40,885 nucleotides of DNA from Welwitschia mirabilis (GCA_051453625.1 JBOZIK010000001.1:78346518-78387402), one strand, 5' to 3'; shown: positions 12,780 through 25,446, counted from the first letter of the stretch. Program-made: numbers and translations. The notes: generated by a model from the sequence alone, not told the origin.

Positions 12780-13500
12780 TTAATGAAATATTAGATAGAA
12801 AAATGATCTAACAGAATATCCATGTCAAAAAATTTTATTGATTGATTTAGTTCCTAATGAAAGAGCAGAATAATTAAATTTATCAAGATGACTATAAATC
12901 CTTTTGTTACCCCCTTAAAAATTACTCTGGGTAAAGTGATGCTACAACATCAGAGGAGATTGAGATACTACATCTAGAACACAAATTAGTTATTGAACTA
13001 TAATCAAGTATCTATCTTGACATGATGTAAAGCAAAAAAAATTTCCACCAATCATGTCTAAAGCATAATTAGTCATATTAAAATATCCTTTAAGTCTATT
13101 CAAAGTTAGTATCTTACTTGCATTTGGAGTAGATAGAATAATCTAGCAAGATATTTTTTAAGGATCTAAGCTAGAAGAAATAATATTTAAAATCTAGCAA
13201 GAAAAAAAACCAAAATGAAAGCCTCATCTTGCCTCTCAGTATGTTGTTAGCAAAGAATTTGGAATAATGAAGTAGCCCAGAGGGAAAAATTACAACTCTA
13301 TAGATGAAATATTAATCTCTTAAAATACTAAAAAAATGTAAAGAGATAGGAAGCCTAGAGAGAAACTTTCTAGTGTAATTATATTGAAGAATATCAACAA
13401 AACCTTTGACATTCTAAAAAATTATATTCATATTATGTAATTAGGGTTAAGCTTCCCTCAATAAGACTTATGCAAATATATACATAAACTTTTAATTTTT
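12780..13500 (-). pseudogene. LINE endonuclease (APE-type) remnant
   Basis: On the minus strand, about 12,870-12,940 reads HFTQSNF, a stop, GGNKRIYSHLDKF, matching the APE-type endonuclease motif FTWSN..GG..RI.SRLDRFL near the domain end. An SDH-like LLDHF follows near 12,800. Further right (about 13,050-13,110) the stretch KGYFNMTNYALDMIGGNFF resembles the G-x-SGGLALLW region. Stops replace several tryptophans or glutamines. In an active LINE this enzyme nicks target DNA to prime reverse transcription. Confidence 0.65.
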
Positions 13501-14178
13501 TAACATTTTCAAACTAATTTAAAGTATCATTTCTAGTAGAAATATATTAAACAACTATATCTAAAGAAACAATAAGTGATTGATTTTTATTTCCTCTTGA
13601 CTAGTTATAATAGTAAAATCTTTATCATCCACTATTTATTATTTTGCTGTAGATGTAGAATGATTACGAGTAGATAAGAATGTTTTTGATAGTGAAGAAT
13701 TAGGCTCTATAATAGCCTTAGATTGTTTGTTAATAGAATCCTAATTAGAATGTACTATAAGTTATAGAGAGGGAATTTGTGAAACATATGGTTATGCATC
13801 TAAAATAACATTCTATTATTTGGCTTTAATACTAGTCCACTACTTATGAAAGTTAAGAAAAATATATTTTAAAAACATGATAATAGTAGATGAAAGAATA
13901 GGTAAATTAAAATAACCTATATTCTAATGAAAAAATGATCATTTACATGTAAGGCCAAAGTATTTGTGCATCTTGTAAGATTGACCTCCAAAAAATAGTG
14001 GCTTTTCTAGGCATCATTGAAAATAATATTTTTCTTAGTACATCTAATGAGAAAAATAATATCATATTCAAAGGGCTCAAAACTAAGCAATAGATTTGAA
14101 AATTTAATACAACATGGAATTTAAGCATAAGTTGGATCATGCACATTACAATTATAGTTTCATAAGCAAACAAATTTA

Positions 14179-14278
14179 NNNNNNNNNNNNNNNNNNNNNN
14201 NNNNNNNNNNNNNNNNNNNNNNNNNNNNNNNNNNNNNNNNNNNNNNNNNNNNNNNNNNNNNNNNNNNNNNNNNNNNNN
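14179..14278. other. Assembly gap (100 N)
   Basis: Exactly 100 N, the conventional placeholder for a gap of unknown size. It lies inside LINE ORF1, so the true length of that element is unknown. Any frame crossing it is not meaningful. Confidence 0.98.
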
Positions 14279-14348
14279 AAGAAATTTATAATTTAAATGA
14301 AAATATATGAAGATATAAGGACTTATGCTTCATTTTAGTGTTAGAAAG

Positions 14349-14612
14349 TTAAACAAGAATAAAGAACTTAGTAAAATAATGCACATGAAGCACCTTAATT
14401 CCATTATTAAAAAGAATATGCTTAATATGCAGAGCTAGCAAAAGATGATAAGGAAAAAATTTAAGAATTTGAAGAGAAATAAGCCATGAATAAAAATCAT
14501 TAGAAACCTCTTTAAAGTCATCATCTAATAAAGAAAAATCCACTATGGGAGTATTATTTATCCCATTTTCTCTAGGAGGAGTAACTAATTTTTTCTCCAT
14601 ATTAGAATCCAC
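14349..14612 (-). pseudogene. LINE ORF1 N-terminal fragment (DUF4283-like)
   Basis: An 87-residue open stretch starting MDSNMEKKLVTPP. After a variable leader it reads FYSWLISLQILKFFPYHLL, then GIKVLHVHYFTKFFILV. This matches the hydrophobic pattern of DUF4283 in plant LINE ORF1 proteins (W..sLvGyf.gk.p....l...l...W.....l.v..l..g.f.F.F). The methionine is a plausible start because the non-conserved N-terminus and the domain follow it directly. The frame then runs toward a 100-N gap. ORF1 proteins bind LINE RNA. Similarity is in pattern rather than identity. Confidence 0.5.
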
Positions 14613-14620
14613 AACAAGAG

Positions 14621-17336
14621 CTTGAAGAAACCAAAAGCTTGTAAAAATTATTATCTTAACATAGAGTTAACTCAAATAGAGTGATTAGTTCTTTGAATAG
14701 TTATTTCATGATTCTTAAACTTCCAAAAATAGTATCGTGTTAATTATTTTTAATAGAATAAACCTAATAAATTTATAATTATTTTCTTAGCTAAGTAATT
14801 AGCCATATATTCAAATTAAATAAGACTATATGTATGCATATGTATGGTGTATTTATCAAGGGATAAGTAAATTCAGATAACTCTAATAATTATCATCCTC
14901 ATACATGGATTTCATCATTAAAATAGATTGTATTAAAGTTTTGTATAAGACCCTTTTAAAAGTAAAATAGATCACCGTTATGCTATCCCACCTATGTATA
15001 GACTTACTCTAACGTAATATCATAAGTCCTTAGTATTAAAGAACTATATTACATCAAACCAAGGATTATTTGTACACATGCATCTACCTTATGTATTATC
15101 TATCACCTATTTGATAGTATATCAAGATGACATCCACATCTATAAAGTTAAGATAAGCCATTTTTATTATAATTTAGAACTTGAGGTAAAACCAACCTAC
15201 ATATGAATGGTTATTTAATGTTTATTTAAAATTCCATAAATAAGAGTTGTAACTACCTATTATAGTAGTTAAGAATTATCATAAACATATATCTGTGTAT
15301 GTATTATAATAGGCCTACATCTTATAAATCATATACAAGATTTCTTTGTGTAGTAAATAATTAAGATGAAATATAAGACATAAGAGTATGCATAACTATA
15401 TTTATAAACCAAAATTATATATGATTAATTCAATAATAAATTAATGTATGACCTAATTATAATTATTTTTCAAAATATATATATATATATATATATATTA
15501 AATAATTTCATGATAAATTAAGAGTAGAAATTGATCCTAAATTCTATTAATGATTTTAAATAATTAAATAAATAAAGGTATTGAACAAGGATAATTTGAG
15601 TTGGAATGTTATACTTTAGTTGTCTTTTTTCATTTTTATTATTATTTTTATATTTAAATAAATAATTTATGATCCTTACCATTTTCAATGATTAAATTTG
15701 ATAATAAGATAATATTTGTAACATAATCTAGAAATGAATTATGAAGATTTTCAATCACATACTTTCAATGTTATTAGAATTAGAAACATTAGAATAACTT
15801 ATAGGCTTCTTGCTAGCTTGAGAATCAATTAAATAATTTTGAATATTAAAAATAAAAGTTTCCAAATATTTGAATTAAAAAATAAATATTTTTATTTTAA
15901 TAAAAGTTAATTTTTTGATATTTTATAAATAAATTTTTAAGATACATTAGATACTTTATTTCTTAAAATAGGGTATCAATGTAATAATAGTTTGCTATGG
16001 GTGGTAGTTATACTTGTGGAATACTCATATTTCATTTAACAAGTTATAGGTTTAAAGCTTTAGATATTCTTCTTGACAAAGCCTTGGGCATTATTTAATC
16101 CGTCATTTAGGTGGATAAGATGGTTATACTTCTAAATAAAGATCTTATGACTTTAACATGAAATTATAAAAGCATGTTAAGATATTTTATGATAAAAGAA
16201 ATTAAGATTTCTATATATACATTTACTTATTAAGGGAAGGAATTTCAAATCCTAAAAGTATCATCAAGCATGAAATAAAGTTTTTAGTATAAAAAGAAAG
16301 ACACATTAGCTAATATTGCACTATCAATAAAATATAAAAACATCAAATGGCTAATAAGACAGAGTTTAACCAAAATAAAATAACATAGTTTAGAAGGGTA
16401 AAATCCCTGCATAAGCCACATGAAATAAAATATAATATTTTTAATTATCCCCAAGGGGATAAAGATTGAATCATTTTTTTGGATACTTTAAGCACTAGTT
16501 GATAGAAATGTGTAAGACAAGATGAAATAATGCTTACTTTATGGAGATCCCATAGATGAAACCCTAGACATTAAATAAGATGCATTAGGTTAATGCTCAA
16601 GATTAGGTATGAATTAATTAACATTAGGCTAAAACTTTTCCACTTGAGTTCATATATTTAGAATTATAACATACTGTAATATACTAAAGTTTACCAAAGA
16701 TTCTAGGGCAGAAATTATGCATTCTAAAGGTTGCATGAAATGCTACATGAAGGCATTATTCTTTAAGAGGTAATGATTATCTTTAAAACTTGTAAATTTT
16801 TTATCTATTAGTTATATCTATAGGTAATTACTATTCCACATTTAGGATTTGATAGAAAAATTGCATGTTATAAATTTATGCTTAAATAATTCCTCATTTT
16901 TGCATGAAGGCAAAGAATGAAGTGCAACCCTAAGTTGTCAAGATGATTATCTAATAGTGATTATTTATGAGAATATCAATTAGAGTGCTTATGATTTGAA
17001 AGTATAGGAATTTTCCAAATTTTACAAAATGTTTTAATTCATATCCTCTTAATATGATTCATCTTTAATTTTCTAATTCACATTTTGAGAAATTGTTTAT
17101 CTTCTTTTTTCAAATTTTAGATCCTTTTTAGTCTAAGATAGAACCTATGAATTCCATTAAAAATTTTATATAATTAAGTTATTATTATTATCATTGATCA
17201 TTTTATCCTCCTAAAAAGTGGATAACTGAGTATGAAATCTTTTGATATTATGCACAGAACCATAGAGTGACTTAAATAAGCTTTATAACAAATGATTCCC
17301 ATTGAATACTACATGTGTTAAGGATAACAAACCTAT
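14621..17336. other. AT-rich interval without an identifiable gene
   Basis: Both strands were read for LTR-element, LINE and host-gene motifs without a convincing hit. The interval contains an (AT)n microsatellite at 15,475 and many TAA/TAG-rich stretches typical of long-decayed DNA. It could include the 5' end of the LINE to the left and the 3' end of the LINE to the right. Confidence 0.5.
15475..15499. repeat. (AT)12 microsatellite
   Basis: About twelve uninterrupted AT dinucleotides. No gene lies nearby. Confidence 0.97.
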
Positions 17337-17739
17337 TTGCATCTAATAAGATATTAATTTAGGATTTGAAGGGAATTTTGAGATAAATCAAATTTGAATC
17401 CATGAAAGTGAAATCCATTAAAGAAAAAAACTTGAAAATTTTAATGAATTTTAAATAATAAAAGTATAAACTATTATCCATGCCAACTAAGTACTTTTAA
17501 AGACATGTGTGCCTTTTGTTATAGTTGAGTGAGTCTATATGATTTAATTTAGAGATTTGAGTTCTTACCAAATTTTCCTATTCTTAGATTTACTCTTTTA
17601 ATCTACTATATAATAGATTGTAGACAACACAATGCTTTAAGAAAGAATTTATGTTCCATTTATCACATAGACATTATGCTTTTTGGAATTTATTAATGAG
17701 TCTCAATCCTTCCTTTTTAGTTGGAAGACAACATATTTT

Positions 17740-18890
17740 CTAAGTGACTTTATTAAAACCTTTTTTATCATAAAAAATTGACAATATAAAGATCCTTAAT
17801 AGAGATTCAACTTTTTTCAATGATTGAAAATAGGTTCCAAATAAAAGTAATAAAAAAATTGAGTACTTAAAATAATAGATTTGCATACTAGAAATTTTCT
17901 TACGTAAGATAATTGATTTATTTTTATTTATTAATCTTATTCCTAACTTTATTAAGAGTCTTTTCAAAAATCTTAGAGATTCTTCCATTAAAGGAAAATG
18001 GTATAAAAATCTTAATGATGTCATTGTGTCTAATAATCCTTTAGGTTTTATGCTTAAAGAAGTAAAGTTACCTCTACTCTTAGATACAGATAACTTCTTA
18101 TAATTAATCATAGATCCTAAAAGTGTGTAATATTATGTAATTCTCTTAAAAATCCTATCAATATAATTTTTTCCATTTTTTAGAAAGAAATAATATCACT
18201 AGTAAAGTGCATATTTATCATCTACCTAGGATTATAACTAATTTTAATGCCTTTCAACAATTCATCTTATAAGTCTTTTTTAATATAGTTTTCTTTAAAA
18301 AATTGATTACAATAATAAATAAAAAAGACCTAATAAGGTAATTTTTATAATAACCTTTTTACAAGAAAATTATCAAAAATTCTTAAATTAGTTTCTTATC
18401 ATATTTAAGAACCTATTACTAACTCCAATCATTTTCACATACTTTAAAATGAATTTCTAAAGAATATGATGATATGCCTTAACATACTTAATTTTATTGA
18501 AGGAGATTTTTAAGTTATTGTTTAAAACTCACTGATGTTCTTTTTAAGCTACTATCATGTTATTGAGAATATATCAACTAAAAACAAAACTTATTTTCTT
18601 TTAGGTAACAATGTTCATAATAATCTTCTATGGTATTCTTGTCAATATTTTGCTCAAATTTAGTAATAAATTTTAATAATATTTTGGTATTCAATTATTG
18701 ATTACATTTATATTACTATATTTAGAAAGCAATTTAATATTTTCTTTGTTTAAATTAGATCTCAATGAATGCCTAGATATGGCTTCTTTAGTTACTAAAA
18801 GTAGTTATTATGGATATTATTCTAATGCTCTCTACAAAATTCTTCAGGTATGCCATCAAAGCTTGAAGCCTTCCACTTAGACATGTCAAA
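17740..18890 (-). pseudogene. LINE ORF2 reverse transcriptase remnant
   Basis: At 18,836-18,884 the minus strand reads MSKWKASSFDGIPEEF, the hallmark N-terminal RT motif of plant LINEs (m...KApGpDGip.eF). A 123-residue open stretch at 17740-18111 contains LGIRLINK and later YYFKYSIFLLLLFGTYFQSLKKVESLLRIF in broken form, matching the post-thumb segment (Y....l..P......l....r.FlW), ending KKGFNKVT. The region between is shifted and eroded, and the catalytic YADD was not identified. The reaction in active relatives is target-primed reverse transcription. Confidence 0.78.
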
Positions 18891-19689
18891 GGAAGTATAA
18901 ATGAATTATTTTGTAGTAATATCACTTTTAAGTAAGCTAATATGTTCATTATTCTAATATGTTCATTCTTCAAAAGTTTGTAAATGAAACTAGTGATATT
19001 ATCAAATTTGTCCAAATTAAAACTTTTTAATTTAAAAACTATTTTAAAATGGTTACTGAGAATACCCAATTTCTTATCAACATAAAAAAGTTTTAAACTT
19101 CTTAAAATTGATCTAATTATGACCTTTTTTTTTTAACAAAATTTAAAGATTATTTGTAACTAGAATCCTAAACTCTTAGCCAATACATCATGCTTTTGAT
19201 AAGCAAATTTTTAGTGGAATACAAACCCCATATTTATTGAATATATTTTATTCCAATTAAATCCTCCTAAGTTTCTAAATTAAAATAACTAATTTTTTAC
19301 ATATTGATAAAGGTATGAAGTTTTATCTTTAATTATGTTATACTATATCTTTGTATTTTTATCATCTCTTTACAAGTAAACAAAGCATTCATTTTAAACT
19401 ATAATATAGATCTAATAGATAAATATATCTAAGTAGATATCTCTTGAGGATATCACTTAACATAATATATCTAAAGAATTAACTTTATTTCACACTTTCG
19501 AAAAAAATGTTATATTTACATGATAAATAAATTTGTTATTCTTAATATTAAAAGCACTAAAGTTAGTCATTAAGACAACAGGAAAAAGATCTAATTATGT
19601 AACATTTTGACGAATATGAAAATATAATTATTCCTTCACAATTATATGTTGATTTGTGTATGATATAAATGTGGTATGTAATCTAATTT

Positions 19690-20097
19690 GAAAGCTACAT
19701 TAGTCAAATTGAAATCCCCTTTAAAACATAGCCAACTATATACTTTTAATGATGACACAGCATGACAATGGCCTTTTATCTTATCATTCACATCCTTAAA
19801 GTTATTAAAGTATCCACCAAATACTAAGAAATTTTAAAAATAATAAATTTTAAGTGTTATTATAGATTATTTCTATCATGTTAATCATTAGGATCATTAA
19901 TTAAGCAAATGCTAAATATACTATTCTGTTCTTTAAAAATTACTCATGCTTCTTGATTTTGATAGTTTATTCCTTTATTAATTAGGTAATTAAACCCTTT
20001 ATTATTTATGATAATACATTCATCATCATTTCCTTCATTATGATTTATAGAAATACATGAATCATTACTCATAAACTAAATTAAAAAAAGACTCATA
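19690..20097 (-). pseudogene. LINE endonuclease, C-terminal half (cut by LTR-element insertion)
   Basis: The minus strand at 19,769-19,821 reads FGGYFNNFKDVNDKIKGH, matching the endonuclease motif GGDFN......K.GG, with the catalytic D changed to Y. Upstream (about 19,850-20,000) it reads QEA, a stop, VIFKEQNSIFSICLINDPND, matching the strand before it (W......v..vYaPn....R..lW). The frame stops abruptly at 20,097, where the LTR element begins. The missing N-terminal part of the domain is found at 25,278-25,446. Confidence 0.75.
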
Positions 20098-20616
20098 TAT
20101 TAGCAAGTTAGCATAATTCACTTATTAATTATTAACTTAGTAATGAAACATAAAATAGTATGTTTTATTTCATCTCTAAAAGAGGCATCATTTCTCCAAC
20201 TAATAAAACACTATAAAATGAAAATCATCTAGTTTGAAAAAAGAATCATTAAATGAAATCAAGATCCAAGAGGTTATATAGACCTAAGTCTAAAGACTAG
20301 AGTAAGTGATTCATCCATTAATCATCTATCTATATGCTTACTAAAAATATTATCTTTAATAATTATTTATTCTAAAATTATTAAATCATTTTAATTAATA
20401 GAACATTTGATTTATATTATTATTTAGGTTTACTATTACTTCTCGTTTTTTATTATTCATGAATTAACCTCCTAACATTTTCACATTTAATTCTAAATAT
20501 AATACATGCTATTAAATCTTCTACACTTAATCCTAAAACATGGGAGTATAAAATTCCTACTCTAGGAAAACTATTTCCAACATGGTATTAGAGCATACCT
20601 ATTCCAAATTCCAACA
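20098..20616 (+). repeat. 5' LTR of the inserted element
   Basis: Starts TATTAGCAAGTTA (canonical TG now TA) and ends CCAAATTCCAACA. It aligns along its length with 24,750-25,277. Shared blocks include ATGTTTTATTTCA, GAAATCAAGATCCAA, CCTAAGTC, ACATTTAATTCTAAATATAAT and CTATTTCCAACA. Divergence from the 3' LTR is considerable, indicating great age. Confidence 0.8.
20583..20594 (+). other. Second PBS-like sequence inside the LTR end
   Basis: TGGTATTAGAGC lies 34 bp upstream of the real PBS and is preceded by TTTCCAACA, an LTR-end-like sequence. The right LTR carries the counterpart TCATACTAGAGC at 25,244-25,255, so the duplicate is now part of both LTRs. Confidence 0.7.
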
Positions 20617-20629
20617 TGATATCAGAGCT
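20617..20629 (+). other. Primer-binding site (initiator Met tRNA-like)
   Basis: TGATATCAGAGCT follows the left LTR directly. It agrees with the plant initiator-Met PBS TGGTATCAGAGCC at 11 of 13 positions. Confidence 0.75.
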
Positions 20630-23599
20630 AAAAGTTGCAAGTTCTAGGATGTTCATATGAACCTAATGAATCACCAAATTTAGAGCTATGTTGAGATGAT
20701 CTTAATGACTCACCAAATTCATAGCTAAAGATTACAAGTTCCAAGATGTTGAGAGAAATCTAAGAAATAACTAGATGTAGAGATAAAGGTTAAAATATCA
20801 TGGATGAACTTAATGAAACATCAAGTTTAAAATCTCATGCTATAAAGAAAAAACAAAAGTGGTAACAAAAATAAAAGAAAAGTGATAACAAAAAAAAATT
20901 TATTAACAAAACTTCAAAAGTTGTAATATATAGTTACAACTATTAATGAAGTGAAATAAAATCATTTTTTAAACTAATATTGGTAATCAAACTAACATAG
21001 GGTAGAGAAATGTATGGTTTAAATTGATATCATAATGATCCATCTAAACTAAAAAGTATAAAAAGAGAAAAATCAGGATTATTTTTCATCTAATGTTAAG
21101 GAATCAAAGTTATAGAAGTTAAAGTACTTAATTCTAGGAGAAGATAGTTCTTACAAGTATTTCATAACATATATATTATCAAAAACAAATGTGGTTCCAT
21201 TGAATATCAATGTCTTATAATCCTAGTTGGTTAAACTAAAGGAATACATTAGAAGTATTGAGATGAATATCAAAGGGAACTACCAATCTATAAAACATAA
21301 AAAATACCATAAAGCATGAATAAATAAGAATAAATTCCATTATCTAGCTATAAAATTATGATCCTATGTTGTAAAACAAGAAACAAATCAAACAAATATT
21401 AACAAGATATACAAATAAAGCATGTTAGAAATGTTCTAGAAGCATGTACTAAAATACATAATGATGAAGCTATAGAACTAGAACATTGACAACATAGCCA
21501 ATACCATGCTATGACCTTACATAGAAGATAAAATTTGACAACCACAAATGTCTCATATCCATAAGCTAAAATTGAACTAGAAGTCATGGTTTCCTCTATG
21601 AAGGAATACAACAACTAGATTTTCTTTTCATTACTTTTCTAAACAATACTGAATAAAATAATACTAACATCATCTCACTATACTTTTTATAATATATACT
21701 ATAGCAATGTACTAAGAATATATTTTTTTCAAAATTAGTATTGAATTCTTTACCAAATTTGATAATAAGTAGCTTTGGAAAATCAAATAAATAAAAATTA
21801 ATGTAACCTTCAAAATATTTTTAATTTCTATGGTAAAATCTACAAACTATTTATATAAAAAGGGCTAAAGTAACACATATTTTATCTTTCTATACTATAA
21901 ATTAAGTGTTATTAAGTTTATTACCACTACTCTTCTTATATGTAAAGTTATGATGTTCTATGTTTAACCTTTTTTCTATTATTTTTCGTTTTCACTTCAT
22001 TTGTACCTTTATCATGAAAACTAGTGAAGACTTCATGCATGAAGAAAACCTAGAAAAAATAATACTTTAAGCTAATAAATAATTATAATAATCTAGATGA
22101 AATTTTATACCATAATTTCATCCTCTACTAAATTATAGATTTACCAATAATGTTATAATGATTTTGTGTCATATTTTAACATCAATAGAAAATATTGAAA
22201 ACTATAACTATTTAATTTTAAACTATTTAAATTAAACTCTAATGCCTAAACTAGTAAAAACCCATTTTCCTTTATTACCTACATAGATGAATCCATTATT
22301 GTGTAAAAAGAATTCTAGTTTAAGAGATAAAAGATAATGTCAAATCTCTTTCATCATGTTCTTAATGTTTTAGTAAAATACTAGTTAATGAAGAGTTTAA
22401 CGAAGTAAAAATAAAGATGCATTATAAGAAAGTAATGTAGAATATGTGTTCCTTAAGGCCTTTAATAGATAGATATACTAATAGTATGAATTCAACATTT
22501 TTTTCTATTTTGACATATCTTTTTTATAGAGAATTGATGGAGCTATTTTTAATACAAATCATGCCTCATAAAAGATCACTACATATTTATGGTAAAGACT
22601 TCACCTCATTAATCATATCCCTATAAATAAAAACATTATTGGGCTTGCTACATTTGGATATAGAGACCTACATATCCATCTCTAAACCTTCAAAGAATAA
22701 ATAAACCATAACAAAAAGCTTCATTCTATCATGATGTTCCATTGCAATACTTATCAATCTTTTTAGAGAAAATATCATCTAAAAAATACATAAAGCATAT
22801 TAATTAGAAATTAAACTTAGAATTTTTCTTATATAGAATAATTTAGTTCTAAGTGCTAAACTATCAAATAACATTATAGATAAAATATTTACTTTATTAA
22901 AGAACTTTCATGAATTTTTATTAGAGTAATGTACCATATTAAAATAAAGATAATAAAGACACAGATGAAGAATAATGTTAAAGTTTATATCTTTAGTTAA
23001 ATATTTGGCTTTGAATTTAAGGATGTTGTTTCATGTAGTGGTTCATTAGTACTAATTATTTAGGTTTTTAAATCTCCTTTAAAGTTCAATCCTACTTCAT
23101 TAAAATAGCTCATGAAATAACCATCATACCAACTAAAGTAAAGGAAAAGGAGCTTATAAAAACAAAGTCCAAACCCTTGATGAAATAACAAAAAACTTAG
23201 CTACAAATTTAACTACATCTAGCATAAGGCCTTACTACTATCCACAAGAAAAATAATTGAAATTTATGTAAAACCTCAAATATAGTATACATGCTTTATT
23301 AATTTAGGAAAATAGTGGGTGTTATACCTATGATTATTTCTCTAATATTCTTGCTATTTCAATTTCATAGAAGTTCACTAAGAACTATGATATATAACAA
23401 AAGTATGGAATTTTTTATAGAAAAAGAAGATAAAAAGATCTTACAAAAGTTAGTACATTCCTAGATTAATGATCTAAATCAAAATGAACTTATAATAAGT
23501 AATAAACTTATGAACATATGAATAATGTATGAAATTTAAAAAATTTTCTACTATGCCTATGGACTAAAGATTAATTAAATTAAAAAAGAAATGAGGGAA
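20630..23599 (+). other. Interior of the LTR element without a readable coding region
   Basis: No protease, integrase, RT or RNase H motif could be recognised on the plus strand. The longer frames (21,399-21,614 minus; 22,444-22,626 plus) show no family resemblance and look like chance open stretches. Confidence 0.5.
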
Positions 23600-24739
23600 A
23601 AACTTAGATAATAAAATATACTAATCCTTGAGAAATAAAATAAATAGCTTGAAGAAGAGATTAGTAAGACAAAACAAGAAAGATAAGAACAAAGGAAAAA
23701 CATCTTTAAAACATTTAAAAATTTTTGAATAATGAACCAAAATGCATACATTTAGCAAAACAAGGAGCTGATAAAGATAATAAATGATAGAAAAGAACTT
23801 GAACAATGATTGGTAGTCTTAGATAACTTAGTTTGAACAAGATAAGAAACACACATAAAGGGAAGGAAGAATTTAAAAAACATGATAGAGTAGCCTAAGT
23901 ACTTAATGAAGCACTAATTACTATAGAGAAGCTTCATGTACAACTTAAGGATCTTGGTAAAAAATAAGTACCTCTTCAAGTTGTGAAGGGTTTAGAATAA
24001 GAAAAGTCTCTAAAATTTAACAACCTATAGAGAATAAATAAATTTTAGGACAAGCTACCAAAATAGCCATAATGTTAAATCAACCCTTGTAGAAGTCATT
24101 CATGAACTAGATCTAAAAAAAAAAATATGGTAAGTGCTTAGAGACTATACTTAAAGTGAAAAAAAATTTACCGTCATTTATTTATCTTCCTTATAAGTTT
24201 TATTATTTTACCAAAATAAATAAAATAATAAGTTTAAATAAATTATTTATATTTATTTTTGTAACTTCATCCAAGGAATGAAACAAACCATTAAACATGA
24301 AACAAATACTTAATTAAGTCTTATTTCAAAGAGGAAATAGCACTAATTACTAAATATACAATTTGTCAATTTAAATGACACAAATTAAGGTTAAAATAAC
24401 AAGGTAAAATGAAGTAATAAAATTGAGTGACCATCAAAGTAATACCTCAAATGAAGTAAGGTATTCTTAAAAAAATGAAAGTGATAAAGCTCCTTAAAAA
24501 TTTTATTATCCTATTCATTTTAAAAAATAAACCAAATAAGTCTAATGAAGCATGGAATGATTTTAAAGATGAAAAACCCAAATAATAAAGCCAAGTTAAG
24601 AAAGCTGAAAATGAAGCAGTTCGAAAAATTAAAAAACTAAAAAGGCAGTTAAGTAAAAGAATAAAATGATAAAGAAAATCTAGGTGAATCTAAAAAGCAA
24701 AAAATAAAACATGTTTAAGTTTGTAACCAAGTTAAAATT
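23600..24739 (+). pseudogene. Lysine/glutamate-rich coiled-coil remnant in the LTR element
   Basis: Broken plus-strand frames are rich in K, E, Q and N with heptad-like spacing, for example KTKQERDKNKGKTS near 23,660-23,710 and IEKLHVQLKDL near 23,920-23,960 after frame correction by eye. Near 24,090-24,170 a frame reads VIHELDLKKKYGKCLE. Plant non-autonomous LTR elements often carry such a gag-adjacent coiled-coil segment. No zinc knuckle was found. The call rests on composition and pattern only. Confidence 0.35.
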
Positions 24740-24749
24740 AAAGGGGGGT
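24740..24749 (+). other. Polypurine tract
   Basis: AAAGGGGGGT sits immediately upstream of the right LTR, as required for plus-strand DNA priming in an LTR element of this orientation. Confidence 0.8.
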
Positions 24750-25277
24750 TTTTAGTAAGTTAATATAATTCACTAGTAATTATTAAATTGTTAATGAGAT
24801 ACAAAATGTTATGTTTTATTTCACATCTAAAAGATGTACACTTCCCCTAACTAATAATCCTGTAAGTTAAAGAGCATTTATTTTAAATGAAGAATAATTA
24901 AATTAAATCAAGATCCAAAAGAGAAAAAAGCATGAAAAAAAACTTTAAATCACACAGGCCTAAGTCGAAATACATGAGCAGGTGGTTTATCCCTAAAACA
25001 CTTATCTACATGTTAGTCAAAAATGTTATCTATAATAATGATTCATTCATATAAAATTTGGTTTATATTAACTGTTGAGTTTACCTTTACTTCATATTTT
25101 CTATTATTCATGAAGTAAATTTTTAATATTTTTACATTTAATTCTAAATATAATAAATTAATAACATGATATTAAGTATTACACTCTTAATTCCAAAACA
25201 TGCTATTCAAGCATTCCTTATTTATAAAAGCCTATTTCCAACATCATACTAGAGCATAGCTATTCCAAATTCCAATA
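24750..25277 (+). repeat. 3' LTR of the inserted element
   Basis: Starts TTTTAGTAAGTTA and ends CCAAATTCCAATA, aligning with 20,098-20,616 including the 34-bp tail that contains the extra PBS-like sequence. Similarity ends exactly where the left copy enters its PBS, which fixes the LTR boundary. Confidence 0.8.
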
Positions 25278-25446
25278 TCTTAACTTCAAAAGAAACCTTA
25301 ACTTCTTTTTAAAAAATGAAATAAAATTATGAAAAATGTCCTTAATAATTAAACTAGCTTCCTTCTATCAAATCCTATCAATAAGCTACTTACATTCCAA
25401 TAAACTATAATAATAGAAAAATAGTTTTAGAATATTTTATTATATG
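25278..25446 (-). pseudogene. LINE endonuclease, N-terminal start
   Basis: The minus strand reads IIIVYWNVSSLL then GFDRRKLV (about 25,350-25,410), the conserved beginning of plant LINE endonucleases (mkIlsWNvRGLg....R..v). One frame near the left edge reads KEVKVSFEVK where relatives have QETK. The reading stops at 25,278, the LTR-element border, and resumes in the expected part of the domain at 20,097. Confidence 0.7.

Larger units (their letters stand above)
10700..14620 (-). mobile_element. Decayed L1-type LINE, minus strand
   Basis: From right to left on the minus strand there is an ORF1 DUF4283-like block (14,349-14,612), endonuclease blocks (about 12,780-13,500), and an ORF2 C-terminal block (about 10,740-11,130). 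This is the order of a plant L1-clade LINE. A 100-N gap at 14,179-14,278 interrupts ORF1. The 3' end is not defined; no poly-A tail (poly-T on the plus strand) was recognised. Confidence 0.75.
17337..20097 (-). mobile_element. LINE (minus strand), 3' portion, separated from its 5' portion by an LTR element
   Basis: This holds RT and the C-terminal half of the endonuclease of an L1-type LINE. The N-terminal half of the endonuclease and ORF1 reappear at 25,278 on the far side of the LTR retrotransposon 20,098-25,277. The 3' part is paralogous to 7,685-8,760. Confidence 0.78.
20098..25277 (+). mobile_element. Degenerate LTR retrotransposon (Copia-type signals) inserted in a LINE
   Basis: Two direct repeats (20,098-20,616 and 24,750-25,277) flank the element, with an initiator-Met-tRNA-like PBS right after the left LTR and a G-rich PPT right before the right LTR. 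Flanking pentamers TCATA (20,093-20,097) and TCTTA (25,278-25,282) are a possible diverged target duplication. The flanks are two halves of one LINE endonuclease, which independently supports insertion. No gag-pol frame survives. About 5.2 kb is compatible with a decayed autonomous element or a non-autonomous one. Confidence 0.8.

Noticed and set aside
16380-16640. Possible Copia pol remnant on the plus strand
   Set aside because: A few suggestive residues only; no two conserved motifs in the right order could be found.
22444-22626. 60-residue plus-strand frame in the LTR-element interior
   Set aside because: No similarity to gag or pol and no supporting neighbours; a chance open stretch.
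25243-25248. Right LTR end at 25,243 with TCATA immediately following, equal to the pentamer left of 20,098
   Set aside because: Similarity to the left copy continues 34 bp further (AGAGCATA..CTATTCCAAATTCCAA), so the LTR end is at 25,277; the exact pentamer match at 25,244 appears to be coincidence.
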